This document shows positions 44,075 to 52,930 of a stretch of 64,000 nt of DNA, in pieces. The DNA comes from Acidimicrobiaceae bacterium (GTDB lineage: Bacteria; Actinomycetota; Acidimicrobiia; Acidimicrobiales; Aldehydirespiratoraceae). Within the stretch, counting starts at the first letter, position 1; each line of letters opens with the position of its first letter. The notes below the pieces were generated by a model, which saw nothing but the letters and a program-made list of their open reading frames with translations, was not told the origin of the DNA and did no database searches. The stretch spans positions 82,439-146,438 of the forward strand of contig VXYK01000055.1 of NCBI GenBank assembly GCA_009845995.1. Reading direction: 5' to 3'. Made by a program: the position numbers and the translations under genes.

Positions 44075-45421
44075 TCAAAGCTCAAGCAACGCTTGCTCCA
44101 CCACTTCAGGCAGTGCCGGGTGGATGTAGTACTGCTTGGTCGCGATGTCGTCGGCACTCAGATCAAACACCATCGCCTGAATCAGCTGTTGGATGAGTGT
44201 GGAGGCTTGGGGGCCCAACAGGTGTGCCCCCAACAACTTGCGTGTCTCAGTGTTGACGATGAGCTTGCAGAAGCTCTCGGTGTCTTCCATGGCCCAGCCG
44301 TAAGCAGCAGACGCGTATTGGTTTATGGCGACACGGTAGGGGAGCCCGGCTTGTGAGCACTGCTCTTCGGTGAGTCCCACGCTCGCCACCTGCGGATGGC
44401 CGAATACTGCAGCTGGAATGAAACGATGATCGACTTCGACGGGGTCGTCGGGATGGATCAGGTTGTGGGATACAACTCTCGCTTCGTGGTTGGCGACATG
44501 TTTGAGTTGGACCGGGTTGGTTATGTCCCCGAGAGCCCAGATTCCTTCGACGTTGGTGCGCAGTTGTGCGTCGGTGATCACGTACCCGCCGTCGTCGGTC
44601 GCCACCCCGGTGGCTGCGACTTTGAGTTGGTCGCTGTTGGGGATCCGGCCGGTGGCGACCAGCAACTCGTCGCATCTGTGTTCACCGGCGTTGGTCTCAA
44701 GCACGATCTCGTTGCCTTCGCGGCGGACCTCGTCGATGCTGGCTCCCTTGCGCACATCGAACTTGTCAGCGTAGATCTTCGTGAAGCGTTCGCTGATCGC
44801 CCTGTCCTGGGCGCGAAGCATGGTGTGGCCGCGCAACAGGAACGTCACCTCGCTGCCCAATGAACCGAACACGTTGCCTAGTTCGGCAGCGATATATCCA
44901 CCGCCGATCACCGTCAACCGCTTCGGGAGGGCTTCGATGCGCATGATGGTGTCGGAGGTGTGGAAGTCAGATTCAGCAAGGCCGGCGATGTCGGGGACGA
45001 AAGCCCTCGCTCCGGCGGCAAGCACAATCTTGTCGGCCGTGATGATCTCCTCGCCGACCTGGAGCTGTTTGGGTCCGACGAATCTCGCGTCCACCCCGTA
45101 GACGGTGACGTTGGGGAGATTCTTGCGATACTGCTCACCGCTCGCGGCGATTGGATCGATGCGGCCGAATACGCGATCCCGGATGGCTGACCAATCGGCA
45201 CCGACGAACCGCGTGTCGATGCCGTAGCGCTCGCCGTTGTTGGCCGCCTCGGCCAGCTCAGCCGTGTAGACGAGCATCTTGGAGGGAATGCACCCCACGT
45301 TGAGGCAGGTACCCCCGAAAAGAGCGCGTTCGACGATGGCGACATCCCAGTCGTCGTAGCTCGGGTCGACAATCGAATTTCCCGATCCGGTACCGATGAT
45401 GATCAGATCAAACGAGCGCAT
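44075..45421 (-). CDS. mtr: Mycothione reductase
   Basis: 448 residues. IIIGTGSGNSI at the N-terminus and the redox-active disulfide FGGTCLNVGCIPSK, the NAD(P)H fold in VIGGGYIAAELG and the C-terminal HPALPEVVEQAL (His-Pro pair of the partner subunit) match Mtr rather than lipoamide dehydrogenase. It reduces mycothiol disulfide with NADPH, so the organism should make mycothiol. It follows the ferredoxin oxidoreductase gene by 30 bases. Confidence 0.88.
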   Translation of the reverse strand: MRSFDLIIIGTGSGNSIVDPSYDDWDVAIVERALFGGTCLNVGCIPSKMLVYTAELAEAANNGERYGIDTRFVGADWSAIRDRVFGRIDPIAASGEQYRKNLPNVTVYGVDARFVGPKQLQVGEEIITADKIVLAAGARAFVPDIAGLAESDFHTSDTIMRIEALPKRLTVIGGGYIAAELGNVFGSLGSEVTFLLRGHTMLRAQDRAISERFTKIYADKFDVRKGASIDEVRREGNEIVLETNAGEHRCDELLVATGRIPNSDQLKVAATGVATDDGGYVITDAQLRTNVEGIWALGDITNPVQLKHVANHEARVVSHNLIHPDDPVEVDHRFIPAAVFGHPQVASVGLTEEQCSQAGLPYRVAINQYASAAYGWAMEDTESFCKLIVNTETRKLLGAHLLGPQASTLIQQLIQAMVFDLSADDIATKQYYIHPALPEVVEQALLEL

Positions 45422-45451
45422 CGGCGCAGGTTAGCGTGGCCGAGCGCTGCT

Positions 45452-48400
45452 CTATTCGCTGTCGACGACGAGTTCGGCGAGTCGTTTGCGGAAGCGATCA
45501 ACGTTGCGGAGTTTGACGGATTCAAATCCGCGCACCAACTCGGCGGTCTCGGCGACCTGAAGGGCGCGCTCCAGATCTTCGGCGTCGAGACAAGTACGCA
45601 GGGCTGTGAGGTATTCGTGCGGCAGAGCGCGTTCGATTCGGCGCAGTTTGGACCACCCGAAGAAGTCGAAAGGCGTTCCACGGAGACGCTTGGCGCTCTT
45701 GAGCAAACGAAACATCGGGCGCCAACGAGTCGAGAAGGAGATCTTCTGCGACCGTCCCATGGCTCGCAGTGAAGGCGGGTGCAGTTGCCAGGCGATCCGG
45801 TCGCCGGGTTGGGCCACCTCGTGTACGGCTTGGTGCCCGTCAGGATCAAGCATCAGACGTGCTACTTCGTATTCGTCTTTGTAGGCGATGAGCTTGAACA
45901 AACCGCTTGCAGTGGTCGTGAGGATCTGTTGTGTCTGCGCCGGGTCGATGGTGGCGACCTGAGCGGCGATTCCGTCGAGTTGGTCCAGATACCACAGCGC
46001 GGTCCGCTGGTTCTGGAAAGCTACGAGTTCAGCGGTGAAGCGACTCAATTCTTCAGCGAGCAGAGGATCGTTCCCCCCAAGAGTCTCAACCCTGCCTTGG
46101 AGTACTTCAGAGAGTTCGGGGCTTCCCGCCTTCGGGCCGCGGGCGTTGACCTGTGCGGCAACTAAATCAGGGTCAGCGATTTGCCAGCGACCCCAGCCGA
46201 AGGCGGCAAGGTTCAGGTCAACCGCCACTCCGTTCAGCTCGATCGCCTGCTCCAACGCTTGGGGCGAGATGGGAAGGAGGCCGGACTGCACGGCCATGCC
46301 GACCACGAAAATATTGGCGCCCACCGCATCGCCGACCAGAGCAGTGGTTGTGGCAGCCGAAGCCGCCCAATGACAAGAATCATCTCGAGCCATGTCGGTG
46401 ATCCGCTTCAGCAACTCCTGTTGGGTCGGCATGTCGATCTCGGGATGTGCTGTCTTGATTCCGGGAGGCGTCAATTCCACCGAACCCACTACCGCGGTGC
46501 GATCGGGGTCTGTAGCTCCGAGGCCGGTCCACGAGGAGGCCACCAATAGATCGAACGCCAAAAGCAGATCGGCCTGGCCCAGGGCCACTCGGTTGCTGCC
46601 GGCTCGGTCGTTTGAGGAGATGCGGATGTCGCTCACGACCGGTCCGGCTTTCTGCGACAGGCCGGTCTGGTCGAGGCCGGCGACCTCCAAACCTTCCAAC
46701 ATGGCCGCCGTGCCGATTATCTGAGACACCGTCACGACCCCGGTCCCGCCGATCCCGGTGATGTGAACGTTCAGGTCGGTGACCGTGCGGGTAGGCGGAT
46801 CGGCTATGTCGTCGGGCACTGCGGGAAACTTGGCGCGAACCGGGGGAGCGGCGTTGCGCCATGGGCGGCTCGGTTTGTTGGTGATGCTGATGAAAGCCGG
46901 GCAATCCCCGGACATGCAGGAGAAGTCGAGGTTGCAACTGTGCTGGTCGATAGCGGTTTTACGACCAAATGGAGTGTCGATTGGCTGCACAGAAAGGCAA
47001 TTCGAAACCGTGGCGCAGTCTCCACAGCCCTCGCAGACGCGGTGGTTGATGACAACTCGTGCGGGAGGACTCTTGACCCGCCCCCGTTTGCGGTCGCGAC
47101 GCAACTCAGCGGCGCAGCGCTGGTCGTGGATCAGCACTGTGACCCCGTCGATGGCGGTGAGGATTCGCTGCGCTTCCAAAAGGCGATCTCGGTGCCACAC
47201 TTCAACCTCGACCGGCAGCGAAAGCGAGCGAGCCCGTCGGGGATCTTCGGAGGTGATGATCACCCGCCTCACTCCTTGTGCGAGGAGTTGATGGCAGACT
47301 CGGTCCAGATCGATCTGTCCGGTCGGGTCCTGCCCCCCGGTCATCGCCACGGCTCGGTTCCACAGGAGCTTGTACGTGATGTTCGCACCGCTAGCGATCG
47401 CCGCGGTAATGGCGAGTTGGCCTGAGTGGAAGAAGGTTCCGTCACCGAGGTTTTGGATAATGTGATCGGCTTCCACAAACGGTGACATGCCGATCCACTG
47501 GGTGCCTTCGGTACCCATGCAGGTGATTCCCGAAATATCGCCGTAGCGGGGTTCGCCGCCCATCATCACCATGGCATGGCAGCCGATACCTGCGCCGACC
47601 AGCGTGCCTTCGTCAACGACGGTGCTGCGGTTGTGCGGACAACCCGAGCAGAAATAAGGGGTGCGGGCCACACTCAAGGCGATGCGTTCACGTTGGGGTG
47701 TTGCGGGACGCAAACGGTCGCCGATCCGCGGCGTGAGGCGTACGCGTAGCGCAGTCACGATGTCGTCCGATACCAGAGCCCCGCGGCTTGGCACCAGAGG
47801 ATTGCCGGCTTCATCGTTTCGTCCGACAACTGTTGGATGATGACTGGCGTTGTAGAGCGCATCTTTCACCTGTAGCTCCACAGTCGGGTTCTTTTCCTCG
47901 ACAACCAAGATCTGCTCGAGTCCCGCCGCGAACGAGCGCACAGTCGAGGTGTTGAAGGGCACGGGCATGTTGAGCTTCAACAGGCGGATCCCCGCCGAGG
48001 CTATGTCGTGGTCGCCTTGGAGTCCCAGCGCGCGCAGAGCCTCCCGAAGCTCGCGATAGGTGTTGCCTGATGAGACGATTCCGATCCATGGATCGGCGGG
48101 ATCAACGGTCACGTGGTTGAGGCGGTTGACGGCTGCATATTCGAGAGCGAGCGGTTTGCGGATTTCGAGAATCTCGCGTTCGATGTCGAGCGTGTGCGGG
48201 GTCAGGAGGTTGCCGTCGGGCCGGTGGAAATACGAGGCTCCGTCGATGGTGGGCAGAATCGGCGTGATGCGCGAGGGGTTGAGATCCACTGTGCCTGAGC
48301 CGTCCGCAACATCGACCACGACCTTCAAAGCAACCCACAGGCCCGTTGCTCGGCTCAGCGCGATGGCGTGACGCCCGAGATCAAGGGCTTCCGCGGGATC

Positions 48401-48931
48401 GCCGGGGAACAGCACGGGCATGTTGAGGTCAGCGAGAATCCCTGCTGAGGATGACGGGATAGTGGAGGACTTGGCGGCCGGGTCATCACCGGCCAGAGCC
48501 ACCACACCGCCGAGCGGATCGGTGCCGGCGAAGGTTGCATGACGCAGCGCGTCAGACGCCCGGTCGACCCCCGGAGCTTTGCCGTACCAGATGCCGACCA
48601 CGCCGTCGTAGCGTGCGTCATCTCGGGTGGTTGCGAGCTGGCTGCCCATGACCGCTGTCGCCGCGTACTCCTCGTTCACCGATGGGCGCAGGTGGATTGG
48701 CAGTTCGGGGGTCTGCGCAACTGCCTGCGACAGGGCACCGTCGATCCCCGCCAGAGGAGAGCCCGGGTATCCGGCGGCGAACGCGGCTGTGCGAAGCCCG
48801 TTGGCTCTGTCCACACGAAGCTGTTCGATCGGGAGTCGAGCGAGCGCTTGGATGCCGGTCATAAACACAGTTCCCGCGTCTCGCGTGTAGCGATCAGTTA
48901 GGCGGTATGTGTCTGTTGCAGACATCTTCAT
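45452..48931 (-). CDS. Fused indolepyruvate ferredoxin oxidoreductase (IorA-IorB)
   Basis: About 1159 residues from ATG 48931. An N-terminal pyrimidine-binding domain (AGYPGSPLAG), a TPP domain with YFCSGCPHNRS and GIGCHAM, a ferredoxin-like segment (CEGCGDCATVSNCLSVQ, then SCMSGDCPAF) and a C-terminal gamma domain (TGIGGTGVVTVSQIIG) are joined in one chain. It oxidatively decarboxylates aryl or branched 2-oxoacids to acyl-CoA with reduction of ferredoxin. Such fusions occur in aerobic bacteria. Its place in the amino-acid/osmolyte locus suggests it takes 2-oxoacids from the aminotransferase at 57.5 kb, which is inference. Confidence 0.9.
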   Translation of the reverse strand: MKMSATDTYRLTDRYTRDAGTVFMTGIQALARLPIEQLRVDRANGLRTAAFAAGYPGSPLAGIDGALSQAVAQTPELPIHLRPSVNEEYAATAVMGSQLATTRDDARYDGVVGIWYGKAPGVDRASDALRHATFAGTDPLGGVVALAGDDPAAKSSTIPSSSAGILADLNMPVLFPGDPAEALDLGRHAIALSRATGLWVALKVVVDVADGSGTVDLNPSRITPILPTIDGASYFHRPDGNLLTPHTLDIEREILEIRKPLALEYAAVNRLNHVTVDPADPWIGIVSSGNTYRELREALRALGLQGDHDIASAGIRLLKLNMPVPFNTSTVRSFAAGLEQILVVEEKNPTVELQVKDALYNASHHPTVVGRNDEAGNPLVPSRGALVSDDIVTALRVRLTPRIGDRLRPATPQRERIALSVARTPYFCSGCPHNRSTVVDEGTLVGAGIGCHAMVMMGGEPRYGDISGITCMGTEGTQWIGMSPFVEADHIIQNLGDGTFFHSGQLAITAAIASGANITYKLLWNRAVAMTGGQDPTGQIDLDRVCHQLLAQGVRRVIITSEDPRRARSLSLPVEVEVWHRDRLLEAQRILTAIDGVTVLIHDQRCAAELRRDRKRGRVKSPPARVVINHRVCEGCGDCATVSNCLSVQPIDTPFGRKTAIDQHSCNLDFSCMSGDCPAFISITNKPSRPWRNAAPPVRAKFPAVPDDIADPPTRTVTDLNVHITGIGGTGVVTVSQIIGTAAMLEGLEVAGLDQTGLSQKAGPVVSDIRISSNDRAGSNRVALGQADLLLAFDLLVASSWTGLGATDPDRTAVVGSVELTPPGIKTAHPEIDMPTQQELLKRITDMARDDSCHWAASAATTTALVGDAVGANIFVVGMAVQSGLLPISPQALEQAIELNGVAVDLNLAAFGWGRWQIADPDLVAAQVNARGPKAGSPELSEVLQGRVETLGGNDPLLAEELSRFTAELVAFQNQRTALWYLDQLDGIAAQVATIDPAQTQQILTTTASGLFKLIAYKDEYEVARLMLDPDGHQAVHEVAQPGDRIAWQLHPPSLRAMGRSQKISFSTRWRPMFRLLKSAKRLRGTPFDFFGWSKLRRIERALPHEYLTALRTCLDAEDLERALQVAETAELVRGFESVKLRNVDRFRKRLAELVVDSE

Positions 48932-49060
48932 GCGTTCCTGTTGTGGGTTTCCCCGCATATCACACCCTAGTCATCTCGGCTTCTGCAAACCTGTGGGGTT
49001 CTGCTTCGAGTGGGCGTACGCGGCTTGCGGTTCGACTGAACAGCTGGCTGACCGGGTGTC

Positions 49061-50170
49061 CTAGCTGGGGCCGTAGACGGCGATCGGTTCACCCAAGGCG
49101 TCCACATCGGGGACAGCTCCGATACCGGGAAGCTCAGGTGCAACGCTCCAACCGTCGATGTTCACCGCACCGGCTTCAACAGGGTTGCGCGTCAACTTGT
49201 CGAAGCACAGCCACGTCGCCCGCCTGAAGGGTTCGGGCGTGGCGTGCGCCAGGTGCACCGCGGCAGTCGCTTGGAGCGTGGTGCCCCCGGTGTCCTCGAT
49301 ATTCATCTGGATACCAGCCTCAATACACAGATCTCGGATCTTCCGGGCGATAGACAAACCGCCGACCCTGGTCAGTTTCATCCCGACCACCTCGCAAGCT
49401 CCGGTCTCGATTATGCGCAACAGGTCGTTCATCGTCTTCAGCGACTCGTCGATAGCAAGGGGTTGTGACACGTTGCGGCGCACCTGCAGATGCTGCTCTA
49501 TGGTGTCACACGGTTGCTCCACCACCCGGTTCAGTTCGCGGGTGGCGTTGAGAACAGTGATCGCCTCGGCCGGCAGCCAGGAGCGGTTGCAGTCGAATGT
49601 CAGTTCTTCATCGGCGGCCATTTGCTCATCAACGAACCGCATGCGCTCAATGTCGGCAGCGACGTCGGCCCCGATCTTCACAGAATGGAAGGTGTACCCA
49701 AGCTCACGGGCAATCTCGATCTCGTGCATGATCTCAGCTGGTGTGCCGCTCGGAATCGACGAATGCAGACGGACTCGCCCAGCAGTGCGGCCGCCGAGCA
49801 GATCACAAAGGGGCCGTCCTGCACAGATTGCTGCCAGGTCCCAACACGCCATGTCGATCGCCGACTTGATGTACGGATGACCGGGCAGAGCCGAGTTCAT
49901 CGCTCGGTAGACAACCTCGGTTCGGCAAGGGTCCATACCCAGTATCACGGGAGCAAGTTCTGCCACCCCCGCGCGGATCCCCCCGGCAAAGGCAGGCAGG
50001 TAAGTGGATCCCCACGGGCAGCCTTCGCCCCAACCAGAGATTCCCTCGTCGGTGTCGAGCCGCACTAAGGTCGAGTCCAGATGATCAAAATGAAAACGTC
50101 CGCCGGCCAGCGAATAGGGACGGGAGAGGGGCAGCTCGAGAGCCCAGACGTTGATTCGGGTGATCTTCAT
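49061..50170 (-). CDS. Mandelate racemase/muconate lactonizing enzyme family (HpbD-like candidate)
   Basis: 369 residues of the enolase superfamily. VKIGAD carries the first catalytic lysine (the K-x-K motif reads S-V-K), TFDCNRSW, then EQPCD and IDESL supply the metal ligands, and VGMKLTRVGG the second lysine. Lysines on both faces fit a 1,1-proton transfer (racemase/epimerase), as in 4-hydroxyproline betaine 2-epimerase (HpbD) or N-acyl amino acid racemases. The betaine-type oxygenase and demethylating genes nearby favour the first. Start overlaps the FrhB stop (ATGA); last of four coupled genes. Confidence 0.82.
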   Translation of the reverse strand: MKITRINVWALELPLSRPYSLAGGRFHFDHLDSTLVRLDTDEGISGWGEGCPWGSTYLPAFAGGIRAGVAELAPVILGMDPCRTEVVYRAMNSALPGHPYIKSAIDMACWDLAAICAGRPLCDLLGGRTAGRVRLHSSIPSGTPAEIMHEIEIARELGYTFHSVKIGADVAADIERMRFVDEQMAADEELTFDCNRSWLPAEAITVLNATRELNRVVEQPCDTIEQHLQVRRNVSQPLAIDESLKTMNDLLRIIETGACEVVGMKLTRVGGLSIARKIRDLCIEAGIQMNIEDTGGTTLQATAAVHLAHATPEPFRRATWLCFDKLTRNPVEAGAVNIDGWSVAPELPGIGAVPDVDALGEPIAVYGPS

Positions 50171-51366
50171 GAGCGTGCCTCGCGAATCCGCTCCGCAGTG
50201 CCGGAGCGCTGGGTCTTTGCTGCGTCGGGTGGGAGACGGCGGCCCAACTCCTCAATCCGTAGGCCGTGTGTGGTGATGGGCGAAGCTCCAGCGTCTCTCA
50301 GGCCCTCATAGCGGGCGGCTAGCGCCGCCTTCTTGCGGACCTGATGCGGTTGCATGTCGTCGAAACTCCGGGGAGAGATGGGTTCACCGAGGACGATGCA
50401 GCCTTCCGACGCCGCGTCGGCAATGAGTGACTCGCCGATAGCGCTGCGCACGATGATTCCGCTGAATCCCTCGTCTTCGCCCGTCGGCGCGCCGCCTGGC
50501 CAGACATCGGCCACGGCCACATCGGCAGCCTCGCCCAAGGCATCGGGGCACAGCTTGCAACGGGTTTCGACATCCCAGGTTCCCTCGTCCTCCCACATCT
50601 GCAGATAACCGATTTCGAACACGTCGCCTACGCTGGTCTCCACACGTGTCGGACCGGGGTTTCCGTGACCGCGATATCGGAACAGCGAGACGGCGGACTC
50701 ATCAACACCGAGCTGTTCAAGCAGCAGACGCGATTTTGACAACCGTGACTGGCCACCGCACACCATGGCCAACCGAGCCACCACGAGGCGGTTGATGCGG
50801 GGATCGAGCGAACTCAACCTGTGCAGCGCCCCGAGATCACAGGGTTTGGCGATCACCGCGAACGGTTCGTTCCGCCCGAGGGCGCGTTCAAGCCCCGCCA
50901 GCGGGGCAGTGGGCCCGTATCTCGATCCCGTGTTGGCCTGAACCTCTGCAGGTGTCTCGCTGATCACCCAACGACTTCTCATCGGCTGGTCCGGGTCGGC
51001 ACCGGTGTGGAAAACAAAAGCGGCTGTGTCGGAGCGCAGCAGATACTGGCCGAGGGAGGTGAGCACACCGGCCGTCGCGGCTTCGAACCGTACGTCGGTG
51101 TTGGCAGCCCAGGCGTAGCGCATGGTGCCGTGATGTCCCCAGATCTCATCCAGTGGCATGTCCTCTGTCGCTCGGGCCTCCGCGACGACTCCAGGACAGC
51201 AGTCGATGATCTTCTGTTCTTCGGACGCGCTGAAAGCGTCGAGTGGAGTCGGACGCAAGGACCCGCTGGAGGTCATTGCCATCTGGACGCGACCCTCGGT
51301 GACTGCCTCACAGAGCCCGCAACCTACGCACAGGTCGTCGGCCACGATCTCAGCGACGGTAGTCAT
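50167..51366 (-). CDS. FrhB/FdhB-family flavin iron-sulfur oxidoreductase
   Basis: 399 residues from ATG 51366 (overlaps the upstream stop as ATGA); the frame continues to 51492 inside the neighbour. An N-terminal CVGCGLCEAV with CCPG forms a 4Fe-4S site, AKPCDLGALHRL is the FrhB flavin-binding region, and a late TRCKLCPDALGEAADVAVAD holds further cysteines. FrhB relatives reduce F420 or use ferredoxin. Here it could accept or donate electrons for a substrate reductase in the locus; the exact partner is unknown. Confidence 0.85.
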   Translation of the reverse strand: MTTVAEIVADDLCVGCGLCEAVTEGRVQMAMTSSGSLRPTPLDAFSASEEQKIIDCCPGVVAEARATEDMPLDEIWGHHGTMRYAWAANTDVRFEAATAGVLTSLGQYLLRSDTAAFVFHTGADPDQPMRSRWVISETPAEVQANTGSRYGPTAPLAGLERALGRNEPFAVIAKPCDLGALHRLSSLDPRINRLVVARLAMVCGGQSRLSKSRLLLEQLGVDESAVSLFRYRGHGNPGPTRVETSVGDVFEIGYLQMWEDEGTWDVETRCKLCPDALGEAADVAVADVWPGGAPTGEDEGFSGIIVRSAIGESLIADAASEGCIVLGEPISPRSFDDMQPHQVRKKAALAARYEGLRDAGASPITTHGLRIEELGRRLPPDAAKTQRSGTAERIREARS

Positions 51367-52112
51367 GACACCTGGATCCGGTGCGCGAACAGATGCTCGT
51401 AGTGGGGGCGAAGAAACTCGGAGAACTCGCGAACACGGCGGGGTGCCGTGGCCAGGTCGATCAAGGTCCGCAGTCGAGGCTCGAATCCGCACGAATTGCG
51501 CAGATTCTCATGGAACGACCCGCCGTCCCACCAACTCACCTCTTGGCGCTCTCCGGGGGTCCAGCGCATCGCTTCGGGAATGAAATCAATGCCCACAGCC
51601 TCACACCAAGCCGCCACTACTCCGGGCGGGTTCTCCAACAGATCATCACTGTCGATCACCGGTGGTGGTCGGCCGTGTTGCGCGGTCAAGTGGTCGAAAA
51701 GCGCCCGCTGCTCGACGAACCCTGTCTCCTTCATGTGAAAATCAGGCCAGTGCTTGTACATGGACGTGACGGTCTTTGCGGGATCACGGATCAAGAAGCT
51801 GTGGGTGAAACGGTCAAAAAACGAATCGCTCCAAAGAGTGTCGAGGTAATGCGGGAAATCCTTGATGAACACCGGGCCGCTGCGCGCGGCCTCCCGCACA
51901 TTCGCCCACGCTGATTCGTAGGTGAGCCCTGGCGTGCGCACGCTGTCAGCTTGCAGACGGGGCCAATCTGGCGACTCGCCCTGATACCACACCTCGCCGA
52001 ACGGCTCATGGAAGCAGGTCATGTCACCGCGCATTCTCATCATCCACTCAAATGCGGTGGAGGTCGATCGAGGCACGGCCCAAAGCGCAAGGATCTTCCC
52101 CGGTTCAGTCAT
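51363..52112 (-). CDS. Sulfotransferase-like P-loop protein
   Basis: 249 residues. ALWAVPRSTSTAFE near the N-terminus corresponds to the PAPS 5'-phosphosulfate loop, and FLIRDPAKTVTSMYKHW to the 3'-phosphate site of sulfotransferases. Middle gene of a 4-gene unit joined by ATGA overlaps. In this setting it might sulfate or act on a small alcohol; no acceptor can be named. Confidence 0.75.
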   Translation of the reverse strand: MTEPGKILALWAVPRSTSTAFEWMMRMRGDMTCFHEPFGEVWYQGESPDWPRLQADSVRTPGLTYESAWANVREAARSGPVFIKDFPHYLDTLWSDSFFDRFTHSFLIRDPAKTVTSMYKHWPDFHMKETGFVEQRALFDHLTAQHGRPPPVIDSDDLLENPPGVVAAWCEAVGIDFIPEAMRWTPGERQEVSWWDGGSFHENLRNSCGFEPRLRTLIDLATAPRRVREFSEFLRPHYEHLFAHRIQVS

Positions 52113-52912
52113 GTAAGTCCTGAGAGCAGCGCTCCGTATCCTGGTGTCGCAGGCAGATCAAGTTCTTTCAACATGGCCCAATAGAGAGCGGCGTCGGAGG
52201 CCACGACCGGCGCGCCGGTGAATCCTTCCACGGTGTCGATCACACCGAGCATGCGAAAACCCGCGCCGGTCTGGACAATGGCATCCGCGTCCGGTGCGCT
52301 CTCGTGGGCCTTGACGGCCGCGGCCACCATCAGGTGGTTCGGATAGTTCCACAGGGTTGCCGCTTCGATAGCCAGCTTCTCTTCGTGGTCCGCCACGAGA
52401 CCTTGGTCGATCAGATCTCCGGCCCACAAGACCTCGAATCCGGCCGCTTCGAGATAGCCGTTGATGCCGGCAGACCAGTCCGGGCGGAAGTAGCCGTTGG
52501 CGATGGTGATGGTTTCGGCACCGACGGCTCGGAGTCCTTCGACGATGCACTGGCCGGCCATCAAGAATCGCGCTCCGATCTCCTCTGATAGTCGGTCGCA
52601 GAACTCGACGATTTCGTCGGGGCCGGTGTCGCCTCGGCAGTGCACCCAGTTGGAGCCGACTTGGCCGATCACCTGACAGTGGGACTGTGCGAGGCACACG
52701 GCCGCTTCTTCGAGCAACTCGAAGTTGTCGGCACGGTCGTCGAGTTTGTACTGGTAGTCCGGGACGTGAAGGACGCGTTGCAGGATGCCTGTGCCGGATG
52801 GCGCAACGTCGAGGAATTGCTGGGGGCTGTCGTCGAAGTAGCGCGGGGTCGTCACGAAACCGGTGTAGGCCCGGTATCGCCGGTGTTCGGGGTCGACGGC
52901 TGTGGTTGGCAT
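52109..52912 (-). CDS. Asp/Glu racemase superfamily protein (maleate isomerase-like), catalytic Cys absent
   Basis: 267 residues resembling maleate cis-trans isomerase / arylmalonate decarboxylase: QVGSNWVHC at the first half-site, TIANGYF and IVQTGAGFRMLGVID at the second. The two catalytic cysteines normally found at these half-sites appear replaced (Ser/Asn and Gly), so a standard proton-transfer mechanism is doubtful. First of four coupled genes, 18 bases after the dimethylglycine-dehydrogenase-like gene. Confidence 0.7.
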   Translation of the reverse strand: MPTTAVDPEHRRYRAYTGFVTTPRYFDDSPQQFLDVAPSGTGILQRVLHVPDYQYKLDDRADNFELLEEAAVCLAQSHCQVIGQVGSNWVHCRGDTGPDEIVEFCDRLSEEIGARFLMAGQCIVEGLRAVGAETITIANGYFRPDWSAGINGYLEAAGFEVLWAGDLIDQGLVADHEEKLAIEAATLWNYPNHLMVAAAVKAHESAPDADAIVQTGAGFRMLGVIDTVEGFTGAPVVASDAALYWAMLKELDLPATPGYGALLSGLT

Positions 52913-52930
52913 CGTTCACACTCCGTTCTG

